Assembly (NCBI GenBank): GCA_023091665.1
Contig: JALJCQ010000018.1
Location: forward strand, 434,001-498,000
Origin: Pythium myriotylum
Lineage: Eukaryota > Oomycota > Peronosporomycetes > Pythiales > Pythiaceae
Direction of reading: 5' to 3'
DNA: 64,000 bases
Both the position numbers and the translations under genes were made by a program. The notes beneath the pieces were generated by a model. That model worked only from the letters and a program-made list of their open reading frames with translations, was not told the DNA's origin and ran no database searches. Shown in pieces: positions 18,414 to 27,830 of the stretch (positions are counted from its first letter, which is position 1; each line of letters begins with the position of its first letter).

Positions 18414-21305
18414 TCACATGTAGTACTGCACGCTCAGGAGGCTAGGGTGAGGCATCGAGATTCGCAAGTCGGTGTTCTCAGGATTAGAGAAGAGTGATCC
18501 GCTGCTGCTCACTGAGTCGCTTACTTCGGGCAAGAAGTGACGTGCACGGAACGCGAGCAAGTGCGAGTAATACGCCGATGGTACCATAGAGACTGACCTT
18601 GTACTGCGCGCGTAAGTGTAGCACAAGTAATACGTGAAAGTTTGGAGCTCGTCAGGAGACATCTGGATCTCGTCAAGTAACACATGATAATGGGTAGGTC
18701 GACTTGTCCCTTGAATTCCCGCATGGCTCATCAAGTAGAAGTCGTACTCGGTTGGATGGCATACGCCGTTATCCACAACGGTGCCAGCTTGCACATTGCC
18801 GCTCTTGTCTCCTTCACCGGGGCGAGCAAAGAACCTTGTGTGGTGGCGCTTTTGAACGATAATGAACGTGATAGCAGGCTGGTATCCGGGCTCGAGTTCT
18901 TGACAACCGTTTCTTATCGCAGTAATTTCGGCATTAAGTACCTGCTGGAACTGGCCTTCACTTACACCGTCGCGATAAAAGATGATGTTTTCGGGTTTGT
19001 GGGGTTTGTTAGCTTGATAGTATGCCCTCAGCACATCTTTTACCATCTCGTTCAAGTCTTGAATGATCTCTTGCCGTCGTCTTTGTGTTCGAATGGAAGA
19101 CGCATGTGCCGTGAAGTCATTATTGATCGAACCAACAAGTGCTGCAATAGAAGGTCGGCTACTATCACCTGGACTTGGATGGGTTACATCTGCACCGATC
19201 ACAACAGTTCTCTTCTGTGTAACCTTCGGAGGAAGAGGACTCGCCAACTTCCAGTTTTGGCCTCGGAGTTTGACGTTCACCTTAAGCAGCACGTTGCCGA
19301 TGTACATGTCGTTAGGTCTCATGAGGTGCTTCAATAGCAGACATTGTGACGGTATTCCAAGCTGGGTGTCAGAAACCACCTTGACCTGGCCGTACGTAGT
19401 GGCATCTTGGCGTGGCATGATGACCCAAATAAGTTGAGCCTTCTTCCCGTAGCATGATTGAGCGGCCTTCTGCGCATTGTCAAATAGTTCACGAACAGAA
19501 ACTCCACGGGCAGTAGAGCGAACAATTGCTGGAACGGCTGTAATCGAAGTCATACGGAGTCTCCCCATCGTCGCCAACATCTTCTGGAAAAACGTCTTCA
19601 CAGTGCCGGAGGAGTCGTTCCTGTCGAAAGAGACGATTCCAAAGGACTCGAGACGAGCACAGGTGTTTGTAAAAGGGGCATTAGGCGCTCTCCAGGATCC
19701 TGGAATTGGGCGAACAGGACCACCTCCTCCATATTGTAATTGAGGTGGAGGAATGGAACGACCTTGCACAGTCATCATCGAAGGGTTCACAGTTAGCCCA
19801 AAAGCTTTCATGACCGGGTCTTGAGCAAACCTTGCATCTTTGACGACTTGTTCGATGCGAGACTTTCGATCCTGCGGTGATGTCTTCGCGACTTTGATCA
19901 TTTCGCTTGTTTGCATATCAGTCAACTTTCGTGGACACTTTTGACCAGCGATGATGTGACATATTTCAATCGGAAAGTACGTCTTCTTGTTCTGTGCACC
20001 AACGTGAACACACGGTAGCTTCGGGAAGCGCAAGCGTTGGTAGTTCTTAGCAAAATAGTCTGCAACAGACACACTTCGCCCAGTATCGTCTTGGAACATG
20101 GTCTCTGCAGCACTACGTGGCGACAATCCATTGACTCGATAAGCTCGCTTTACACCTGGACGATGTGTGGTCTCAATCTTGACGCCGCGTAATGCTTTGC
20201 TGGCCTGAGACAATTGCCACGGAGCAAGACTTACGAGCTGGCTCCTCTCTCGCAGGTTGTCTTTTATAAAATCGAGCACTGACATCGCTGAGACAAAAGC
20301 AGTCGCTGCGAGGTCCACATTGATCACAAGTCGAGACTGCGTCGGCCGCACGCTCTGGAAATATCCAGACCAGCACTCTGCACCTTCTCCAATGTACTGA
20401 GCAGTTTGAGACGAGTACAAGTTTCGCCCGAATGCCGTCAGCTTGAGCGAGGCGGTGTGACGCATGGCGATATCGAGCGCCTGAAGACAATCGTACGGCG
20501 TGTAGTTGAGTCGTCCTTGCCAGAGTTGGGAGAGCTGGCTCATACGAACCGCCGCCGGATCGGCTTCTTTGACAACGGCTTGGAACAGTCTCGGAGCTTG
20601 TTCTTTTCCTTTGCGTTCACCGATATCTAGCCCACTAAACAGCTCTTCTGCGAATGGCAATCGCCGAGGCGAATACATGTTCTTGCGCATGTCCGACACA
20701 ACCGTCTCGGCCGGGTACTTGACTTGAATGGCCTTTAGTAGCGCGCGCATGATTTTCTCCGCCAGCGATTTGGGCGCGACGCCGTCCTTGCCAATGGCTC
20801 GTCCGCCTTCCTCCGCCATGGCCACATCGTAGTGGTACACATCACCGTCCTTCTTCAACGTGACCTCAAAGTGGTTCGCAAAGAGCTTGATTGGCGTCCC
20901 TTTCGAGCCGAATCCAGGCCGTGAAGGGAAACTCGAGGCCACGACCGGCACAAGCACCCCGGCCTTTCCCTCGCTCACCAACTTCTCATCCACGGAGGCC
21001 TTCTCCTCCAGTTCCTCCGCGAGATCTTCCGCCTTCTGCTCTTCGCGCGTGTGGCCGCGTGCCGGCGCTGGCGGCGGTGGCGTCGGTGCCGCTGCTGCGC
21101 GTTGCGGTTGCGACGGCGGAGCAGGCGGACGCGCTTTGCCGCCTCGTCCGCTCGCGGGAGCTCCTCCTCCTCCTCCTCCTCCTCCTCCTCCTCCTCTTCC
21201 TCGTCCGCCGTCTCTCCCCCCTCCTCCTCCTCTTCCGCCTCCTTTTCCACGGCCGCCGTCGCCACGGCCATGCTGCTGGTTGCCTCCTTTTCCCTTGGGC
21301 GGCAT
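18414..21305 (-). CDS. AGO: Argonaute protein, slicer-competent
   Basis: A 963-residue single-exon Argonaute, the effector that binds small RNAs and silences complementary RNA or loci. It has a Gly/Arg-rich N-terminus (1-60, RGG-type, partly from a trinucleotide repeat), N domain (about 115-330), PAZ (about 330-480), L2/MID (about 480-690) and PIWI (about 660-940). The catalytic tetrad is complete by alignment to animal Argonautes: D706 (IGADVTHPSPGD), E746 (RRRQEIIQD), D779 (FYRDGVSEGQ) and H872 (SRPTHYHVLLDE). The C-terminus SVQYYM has the hydrophobic ending typical of the family. The ATG at 21305 is the first Met of the frame. No Dicer or RdRP gene lies nearby. Confidence 0.96.
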   Translation of the reverse strand: MPPKGKGGNQQHGRGDGGRGKGGGRGGGGGRDGGRGRGGGGGGGGGGGAPASGRGGKARPPAPPSQPQRAAAAPTPPPPAPARGHTREEQKAEDLAEELEEKASVDEKLVSEGKAGVLVPVVASSFPSRPGFGSKGTPIKLFANHFEVTLKKDGDVYHYDVAMAEEGGRAIGKDGVAPKSLAEKIMRALLKAIQVKYPAETVVSDMRKNMYSPRRLPFAEELFSGLDIGERKGKEQAPRLFQAVVKEADPAAVRMSQLSQLWQGRLNYTPYDCLQALDIAMRHTASLKLTAFGRNLYSSQTAQYIGEGAECWSGYFQSVRPTQSRLVINVDLAATAFVSAMSVLDFIKDNLRERSQLVSLAPWQLSQASKALRGVKIETTHRPGVKRAYRVNGLSPRSAAETMFQDDTGRSVSVADYFAKNYQRLRFPKLPCVHVGAQNKKTYFPIEICHIIAGQKCPRKLTDMQTSEMIKVAKTSPQDRKSRIEQVVKDARFAQDPVMKAFGLTVNPSMMTVQGRSIPPPQLQYGGGGPVRPIPGSWRAPNAPFTNTCARLESFGIVSFDRNDSSGTVKTFFQKMLATMGRLRMTSITAVPAIVRSTARGVSVRELFDNAQKAAQSCYGKKAQLIWVIMPRQDATTYGQVKVVSDTQLGIPSQCLLLKHLMRPNDMYIGNVLLKVNVKLRGQNWKLASPLPPKVTQKRTVVIGADVTHPSPGDSSRPSIAALVGSINNDFTAHASSIRTQRRRQEIIQDLNEMVKDVLRAYYQANKPHKPENIIFYRDGVSEGQFQQVLNAEITAIRNGCQELEPGYQPAITFIIVQKRHHTRFFARPGEGDKSGNVQAGTVVDNGVCHPTEYDFYLMSHAGIQGTSRPTHYHVLLDEIQMSPDELQTFTYYLCYTYARSTRSVSMVPSAYYSHLLAFRARHFLPEVSDSVSSSGSLFSNPENTDLRISMPHPSLLSVQYYM
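21161..21197. repeat. CTC/GAG trinucleotide repeat
   Basis: About twelve CTC units in the Argonaute N-terminal coding region. On the minus strand they encode the longest poly-glycine run, so allele length variation is likely. Confidence 0.8.
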
Positions 21306-21483
21306 GTTGCCGAAATGAGAGTTGATGACGCGGGAGCGAAAGGGAAACTTGCTGTAAAAAAGCGCTTTTCATACGTAAGAACACGTATATACTCTTTTTA
21401 CCATGGGAAGAATGATGGTCGTTGAAGTGCTGCAGATATCCTGAGGATATGGGAGCTATTTCCACCAATCATGGTGACCCACC

Positions 21484-23651
21484 TCAAGATGGTATTCTGC
21501 GACGTGTGACGGTCGAATAGCTAGAACTCTCGTCATAGAGGACTTCCTCGCTGCGACGTCTCGAGACGTCGCCATAATGGCGCTTCCAGCTCTCGATCTT
21601 TCGACGGCCGTGCTGGTCCATCGACCAGTGAATCACACGCACTCGGCGAGTGAAGTCGCTGCGGCCATACGCCTGACCGAAACCCGCCCCGCCGCCGTAG
21701 CAGAGCTGAATGCCCTGGCGCTTGTAGCAGTACTCATTGACGTGGTCGTGGCCCACAAAAGTCGCCTTTACTTCTCCGAGATCCACGAGCGTCGAAAAGA
21801 GATTCGTGTTGACCTGCGGCGACGACACGGATTCTCTGTGCTCGCCGTGCGTGAACGCTGGTGCGTCGTCATTGTACTCAAGCAATGGGATGTGGAAAAA
21901 CATAATGGCAGGCACACTGTCGTTGTTGGCTGCGTGTGCCTGCGAGAGCTGGCGGTAGAACTCAATTTGATTCGGCTTGACCCAGTCGTACCCGGAACTT
22001 TGCAGCGGATACCTGGCTCGGTTTGGGTAGCCGTGGGAATCGAGGAAGTACATGCGAAACACGGTCGAGCCTTTTCTCCCCCATGGTCCATCTGACGGGG
22101 ACTGGATGTTGAGCTCGTAGTTACCGACACCGTCCACTTCCTTTGGGCCACGCTGGGTGTAGGAAAATGGCTTGTTCATGGCCATCGCCACGAGTTCTTC
22201 GCGAGGAAACCCATTTTCGTCGTCGTGATTCCCAAATATCATCCCGTAGGGAATCTTTCGAGTCTCTACCTGAGCTACAACCGCGTCCATTGCAGCTTGG
22301 TGTTTACCTCGATGGAAAGTCTCAACGTTATCGCCTGTGAACGCAACAAAGTCGGGGTTTTCTTCCTCGAGAAGTTCGTCAACCCAAGCGGGCATGAGAG
22401 CTTCGGTGCAGTTTGGCATGTCGAATGGCGCGTCGCGGCACGGCCAACTCGGATCACCTGTGTAGTGGAGGTCCGCAATCTGTAAGATCTTGAACGACAG
22501 GGAGTTGGCCTGAATCTGAACCTCATGGCTTCCTGATGTCTCGAAGGATACATGCAAGTTCGCTGCGAGTGGCGGCTTCTCGAATGGAGCTGGAGGTGGG
22601 ATACTTGTTCGAGTCCAGCGTCGAGCAAACACGAAGACTTCAGCCTCGTGGTTCGCATCGTTGATGTTGTGAAGTCCGAGAAGGTGGAAATCTCCCGGTA
22701 AAAACTCCCTCGCATTCACCTTCCCGCTCTCGACTAGCCTCTGACTTAAGCGATGGAGATCCAACTCGGCAATGAAAGACGCCGGTGCGGTGGGTTCTTG
22801 CCACTTGGAGCAAGACTGTTGGAGTCTGTAAGCGGTTGCTTGATCTGGAACCCATCACGACACAATTCGTTCTTGTCGACGAGAGCCGCATCGCTGAGTA
22901 TCTCAAAGGGGTCACTACTGCCCGGACGATGATGCTCTGTACACAAAACGGCTTTGTACTTGGGGTTCGGTGTGTCTACGTAGCCAAAGTCGCCGTCACC
23001 GGCTACGCGCCACTGCGGACCGAGGATTCCGGAGCATGACGAAGCCACATGATGCAGCTCAACTTGCCGAAGCACGTGGATTGCAGTAATAGGAAGCACT
23101 CGCTTGTGTAGGCTCACGAAAACGCCTTGGTACGAGTGGCGTGAAGGCTTGTCCGAACAAAGATCGTACGGGACGGTCGTCCATCCGGGGCTTTCGTCGT
23201 TGTAATTTCGTTCGCTCGTGACAGTCACATCCTGGATGTAATCTCCAAACTCAAGCGCTTCATGAGTCGACTTGGCGTACCCGACGCACACCACGACTTT
23301 GTGGCGTGGCTCGTCCAGCAGCTCCATGCCACTTGGGCACTCGGAGCCGTCGAAGACAGCGAATCGCTGAAGCACTGCCGTGTCTGGTCCAACGCGCGCA
23401 ACGGGAACTCGTTCCTTGCACAGAATGACAACGCTGCTTGGTCGAAAGACTCTTGCATCCTGAGAACGCCAGTTGATGCCGGTTGCGACACCACCGCTAC
23501 GTTGGCATGCGTCAAGCGCTTCTCCTCGAGTCGTTGCTTCGATCATCCGCAAAGACGTCACCGCATATCCACCGTCATCGACTTGCGCATGGCAACACGA
23601 AGCCGACGCGAACGCGAGCAACAAGCCGATCTTGCGCACAGCAATGCGCAT
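21484..23651 (-). CDS. Secreted calcineurin-like phosphoesterase, paralogue 1, with 1-nt frameshift
   Basis: Two overlapping minus-strand frames together make one full-length member of the family at 24658-26727. The N-terminal frame starts at ATG 23651 with a signal peptide (MRIAVRKIGLLLAFASASCC, then HAQ) and covers the two N-terminal beta-rich segments. The C-terminal frame (to 21484) carries all metal-binding motifs: ADLHYTGDP, GDN, GNHDDENG, FFHIP and GHDH. The frames are offset by one base near 22812-22816, between the codons for DSNS and CSKW. One base is missing relative to paralogue 2. No other stop or frameshift is visible, so it is either a very young pseudogene or a sequencing error. 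No slippery heptamer suggests programmed frameshifting. Divergent from paralogue 2. Confidence 0.82.
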
Positions 23652-24657
23652 GATGCGTGGGATTGGAAGACTGTGCGGGATCGCCAAACGGATCTCAAAG
23701 CCGAAGATTCAATTGGATCTGATTGGGGAATCAGACGACGTTGAGTTCTATTGCTGGCAGTGCTGAGTGGCCCACGTGGAACCAACGTGCGTTCAGGAAG
23801 AACATCATGGGTCGCATGGCCATTGCGAATGGGATGCAGGCTGCGAGGCAGGAGCTACGACCAGGCATCCGGTCTCCAGCAGCTCTGTTGGGGACCCGGT
23901 CGTTCAGATAGAAAGTGCAGCATGAATCAAGCGATTTTCATTGGTTGAAGTGACGTAATGGATCCATTTGATTGGCTATTCTCGAAAGCAAGTCCGTCGT
24001 GAAGACCAACGCCCCTCTCAACCCATATCGTCCTGGGCCATTTGACATTGCGCTGTCGTTGGCGCCTCGCGCGTCAAAGTCGCCCGCTGCCATGGCCTTT
24101 AACACTTCCAAGTCAGCGTGTCTGCGAAAGATTCAACGGCTCGGGATTGGACAGACGGGGGACCATTCGAATCTTGTCGATTCTCAGATTCGAGTCGTCG
24201 TCACCCTCTCCCTTTTGTTCTCTGTAGACAGGCCCACCGGGCACACTGCTCTTCCTTGACACGGAAAGAGTTTCTTCGTTGTCGAGACCATTGCACCCAC
24301 CAGGCCTCAACGCGAGGCGTATGCAGGTCGGGGCTGACAGGAGAATCTCGCTGCTGGGCAGCTGCAGTATGCCATACCGTTCGATCCTTTCAGTCTTCAA
24401 GAATCTGTCGTCGAGAAAATGCTTTCGCAGTTGACTGGCGTGGACTGCCTCGCGACCGCCAGCTTGCTGATGCTTCTCCGCGCGCTTTGCTTTCCCTTCT
24501 CCGGTTTTCCGTTCCACTCGAATCTCGCGCCCAGGAAGACGATGACAAGCGGGAAAGGGACAACGGGAACCGTTGTACGAAACCCACGGGTGCTCCAAGG
24601 CTCTGCATCGGCAGTGCTTGGGGTCTCACTTTCTCAAAGACTCGCTCTCGGCCATCG
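23652..24657. promoter_or_regulatory. Shared upstream region of divergent phosphoesterase genes
   Basis: About 1 kb between the starts of paralogues 1 and 2. No gene is supported here. The plus frame upstream of 24658 is open, but the signal peptide places the start at 24658. Confidence 0.5.
24624..24639 (+). promoter_or_regulatory. Candidate oomycete initiator/flanking core promoter
   Basis: The sequence tctcactttctcaaag, ending about 18 bp before the ATG at 24658, matches the YCAYTYY-type initiator followed by the A-rich flanking element of oomycete genes. Pattern match only. Confidence 0.45.
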
Positions 24658-26727
24658 ATGAAGATCCTGGAAGCTCGCTCGCTGGTTCTCACCGCCATAC
24701 TGGCGCGGACGGTCTCCGCGCAGATCTCGGATGATCGCTTCGTCGTCACGGATCTCGGCACTGTGGAAGCCTCAAGCCGACAGGAGGCGCTGGATCTCTG
24801 TCAGCGCGGCGTCGCAGGGGGACTCTCGGTCGGCGTCGACTGGGGAACGGGTCCGAACGGCGGGCAATTGCATCTCTGCCAAGTGCGCACTCCGATTGAC
24901 GCGGTCAAGGACGACACGCGAGTGCTCCAGCGGCTTGCCGTTTTCGACGGTGCGGCGTGTCCGTACGAGTTCAAGATCCTTGCAACGCCACGCAGCGGCG
25001 TCGTGGTCTGCGCGGGCTACGCATCTAGCGCCAAGGATGCGATCGTTGCTGGCGATTTTATCTCCGATCTCGCGGTCACGAGCGAGCGCAACTACAACAA
25101 CGATCGTCCAGGGTGGACGACGGTGCCGTACAGTCTCCACACGTCGGCCACGGCTCCGTCGCCAGCAAACAGGGGGGTCTTCTTGAGCTACCGCCAGCCT
25201 GTGCGTCCGATTACGGCGCTGCAAGTGCTCAAGGACGTCGATGCGTCGAGTGTCGCGTCCGTTTGCGGCTACACGCTCGGTCTCTCTTGGCGCCCTGCTG
25301 GCGTTGTCGGCTTCATCGACCAGGCCGATAACGCCACGGCCAAAACCGTTCTGTGCACCAAACGAGAGCTGCTCAGCAGCTCTATTGTTCTTCTCACGGA
25401 CGTTGCGCTTGTGGACGCCTCGCAAAAGTGCTCGAGCGACTCTCAGCTTCTCCATCCGCTCTCGGACTCGGCGGCAGTGTGCTCCAAGTGGACTCTCGCT
25501 GAACGAGTCACGCCCTTCATCGCTGACTTGGACTTGCACCGCGTCACGACCGCGCTCGGTGAGTCCACGAACCCAGCTGAGCCCCAGTTCCTGCCTGGTG
25601 CGTTCGACCTCGTGGCGAACCGCAACCTCAACACGGCCAGTGACCCAGTGTACTTGTTCTCGCGCAAGTGGCAGCCGCAGACGACCTCGCCTACGCCTGC
25701 TCTCTCCAAGCCTCCGCTCACGGCCACGGTGGACGAGGCTGGCAAGTCGCTTCGCTTCAAGATCCTCCAGCTCGCCGATCTCCACTACACTGGCGATCCG
25801 AAGTACGCGTGCCGTGACGCGCCGACTGGCTGGACGGCCAACTGCACCGAGGCTGTGATGACCAAGTGGGTCAACGACTTGCTGGACGTCGAGAAGCCCG
25901 ACTTCGTGGCCTTCACAGGCGACAACGTTGAGACGTTCACGGCGTCGCGTCGCCAGGCGGCAATGGATATTGCCACAAGCGGCGTGGAGGCTCGTGGGAT
26001 CCCTTACGGCATGGTCTTCGGGAACCACGACGACGAGAACGGGTTCCCGCGCGAGGAGATCGTCAAGATCGCCGCGAGCAAGGCCCACTCGTACACTCAG
26101 CGTGGTCCTATCGAAGTGGACGGCGTCGGCAACTACGAGCTTGGCGTACAGGCACCTGTGGACGGCCCGTGGGGAGCTCGCGGCTCGGATGTCTTCCGCA
26201 TGTACTTTCTCGATTCCCATGGATACCCGGACAGGACCAAGTACCCGCTCGTGAGTAGCTCGTACGACTGGGTCAAGCCCAACCAGATCGAGTACTACCG
26301 GAACCTCTCGGCGGCTCACGCCGCGGCCAACAACACCGTGCCAGCCGTCATGTTCTTCCACATCCCGCTCGTCGAGTACGCCGCCAACGCCGCCTCCAAG
26401 ACCAACGGCGAGCAGTACGAGTCGGTGGCGTCCTCGGACGTGAGCACGAACCTCTTCTCGACGCTCGTGGATCTCGGCGAGGTCAAGGCGACGTTCGTCG
26501 GCCACGACCACGTCAACGACTACTGCTACAAGCGGCAGGGCGTGCAGCTCTGCTACGGCGGCGGCGCGGGGTTCGGTCGCGCGTACGGGTCGTCCACGTT
26601 TGCGCGGCGCGCGCGGGCGATCGAGTGGACGGTGGACGAGCACGGCAAGCGCTCGATCCGCAGCTGGAAGCGGCGCTTCGGCGAGCTCTCGTCGCGGTGG
26701 CTGGAAGAGACGCTCTTCGAGGAGTGA
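24658..26727 (+). CDS. Secreted calcineurin-like phosphoesterase, paralogue 2, intact
   Basis: A 689-residue protein. The start at 24658 was chosen because it gives a signal peptide (MKILEARSLVLTAILARTVS, then AQ); the frame is open further upstream without coding character. Residues 25-240 form two beta-rich modules, with GWTTVPYSL and GVFLSYRQPVRPIT in the second, resembling MABP-type domains (inference). Residues about 365-660 are the metallophosphoesterase: D374/H376 (ADLHYTGDP), GDN 421-423, GNHD 455-458, FFHIP around H568 and GHDH 615-618, the complete two-metal site. It resembles the yeast SIA1/DCR2 and plant PAP28/29 group. Likely an extracellular or secretory-pathway phosphatase; the substrate is unknown. 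Confidence 0.93.
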   Translation: MKILEARSLVLTAILARTVSAQISDDRFVVTDLGTVEASSRQEALDLCQRGVAGGLSVGVDWGTGPNGGQLHLCQVRTPIDAVKDDTRVLQRLAVFDGAACPYEFKILATPRSGVVVCAGYASSAKDAIVAGDFISDLAVTSERNYNNDRPGWTTVPYSLHTSATAPSPANRGVFLSYRQPVRPITALQVLKDVDASSVASVCGYTLGLSWRPAGVVGFIDQADNATAKTVLCTKRELLSSSIVLLTDVALVDASQKCSSDSQLLHPLSDSAAVCSKWTLAERVTPFIADLDLHRVTTALGESTNPAEPQFLPGAFDLVANRNLNTASDPVYLFSRKWQPQTTSPTPALSKPPLTATVDEAGKSLRFKILQLADLHYTGDPKYACRDAPTGWTANCTEAVMTKWVNDLLDVEKPDFVAFTGDNVETFTASRRQAAMDIATSGVEARGIPYGMVFGNHDDENGFPREEIVKIAASKAHSYTQRGPIEVDGVGNYELGVQAPVDGPWGARGSDVFRMYFLDSHGYPDRTKYPLVSSSYDWVKPNQIEYYRNLSAAHAAANNTVPAVMFFHIPLVEYAANAASKTNGEQYESVASSDVSTNLFSTLVDLGEVKATFVGHDHVNDYCYKRQGVQLCYGGGAGFGRAYGSSTFARRARAIEWTVDEHGKRSIRSWKRRFGELSSRWLEETLFEE

Positions 26728-27110
26728 GCTGCTCACACGTCGCATAGAGCGCAGGGGTGCGTCATGGCTGCTTCGCTTCCATCGCACAAGCGAAGACCGT
26801 AGGACACTGCGGAGCTGGACGATCAGGAGCGACTTGCAGGCGGCGGAGCTGTCAGCGACAAGCGCCACGAGCGTGTCGCGGAGAGTGGCGTAGAGGAGGC
26901 GGAGGCCATTCGGGACGGTTCGTCGAGGATTAATTGGACAGTGGATACTGAATTAAGATAGGGCATGTCGCAGGAACTTGGTTATATAAGTAGGTTACTT
27001 CAACTGGAACGCGGAGGGCTGATCGGCAGAACCGTTCCTGTCTCCTTGTTTTTATTTATCGCGTATACACACCACCTACTGTACACACACGAGAGGGAAA
27101 CGGTTGAACG

Positions 27111-27155
27111 GAGAACGGTTCTTGGGAGAACCGTTCTGTGGAGAACCGTTCTCCC
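27111..27155. repeat. Three tandem 15-bp units with Myb-type core
   Basis: Units gagaacggttcttgg, gagaaccgttctgtg and gagaaccgttctccc follow each other directly. Each contains AACCGTT or its complement. Confidence 0.85.
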
Positions 27156-27801
27156 GCCCACAGAGAGCAGTCAGTTGGTTGCTGGGGAACTCCAAGATAC
27201 CGTTGGGGCTGTCGTCGTCGCCCGAGGCGACCGCGGATTGTGTTCCCATGGAACGGTTCCCGCTCGAATCTCGGTTCTGCAGTCACGAGAACCGTTCCGG
27301 GGATGAGTGGAACCGCCTTCCGATCGCGCGGAGAAGAGAACAAGAACTGAAGGTCGCAACTGCTCCGCTCATCCCCAGGCTGACGCGGTCGCTTGTACTT
27401 GGAGTTTGTATGCCAACTGAATCTGTAGCCATTTCGCGAGTTGCCGCCGCGTCCCGCTCGCCTAGTTACCTTGTTCCAGTGGTTAAACCCGCCGCTTCCA
27501 ATTATGTTCCCTTTCTCCGATTGCTGTCAATTATGTTCCGCAGCCTTGAGCGCTCTCCGTTCTCCAATTTCCTGTTCCCCACATGCTTGATCACGCGGAG
27601 CATCCACTTTCGCCAACTGCAGTAACCACTCTGTTCCGGAGGATTTCGGTTCTGCGACGCGAGAACCGTTTTCTGGACAGCCATCACCAACAACTCCTGC
27701 GACAATGTACTGACCTCCTTCCCCTCTTCCTCCCATCTACTGATATAACCGTATCCCCACCTTCCCTGTCAGATTCACTCGTAGCTCCTCGCGAGCTCGC
27801 A

Positions 27802-27820
27802 GCGTCACTTTCCGATCTCC
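27802..27820 (+). promoter_or_regulatory. Candidate oomycete initiator/flanking core promoter
   Basis: The sequence gcgtcactttccgatctcc lies 11-29 bp before the ATG at 27831. It resembles the initiator-like element before paralogue 2. Pattern match only. Confidence 0.4.
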
Positions 27821-27830
27821 TTGCTCGCGC

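Larger units (their letters stand above)
26728..27830. promoter_or_regulatory. Intergenic region with a cluster of AACCGTT sites
   Basis: About 1.1 kb between phosphoesterase paralogues 2 and 3. It holds eight copies of the heptamer AACCGTT or its reverse complement: 27030, 27099, 27114, 27129, 27144, 27252, 27290 and 27664. Three lie in a 15-bp tandem repeat at 27111-27155. AACCGTT is a strong Myb-type recognition sequence. No gene is supported. Confidence 0.7.

Noticed and set aside
22746..22830. Programmed -1 frameshift in phosphoesterase paralogue 1
   Set aside because: No X-XXY-YYZ slippery heptamer is present at the junction, and paralogues are read without a shift.
24772..26868. 698-codon minus-strand frame
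   Set aside because: It lies opposite the intact phosphoesterase and reflects strong GC3 bias on the sense strand.
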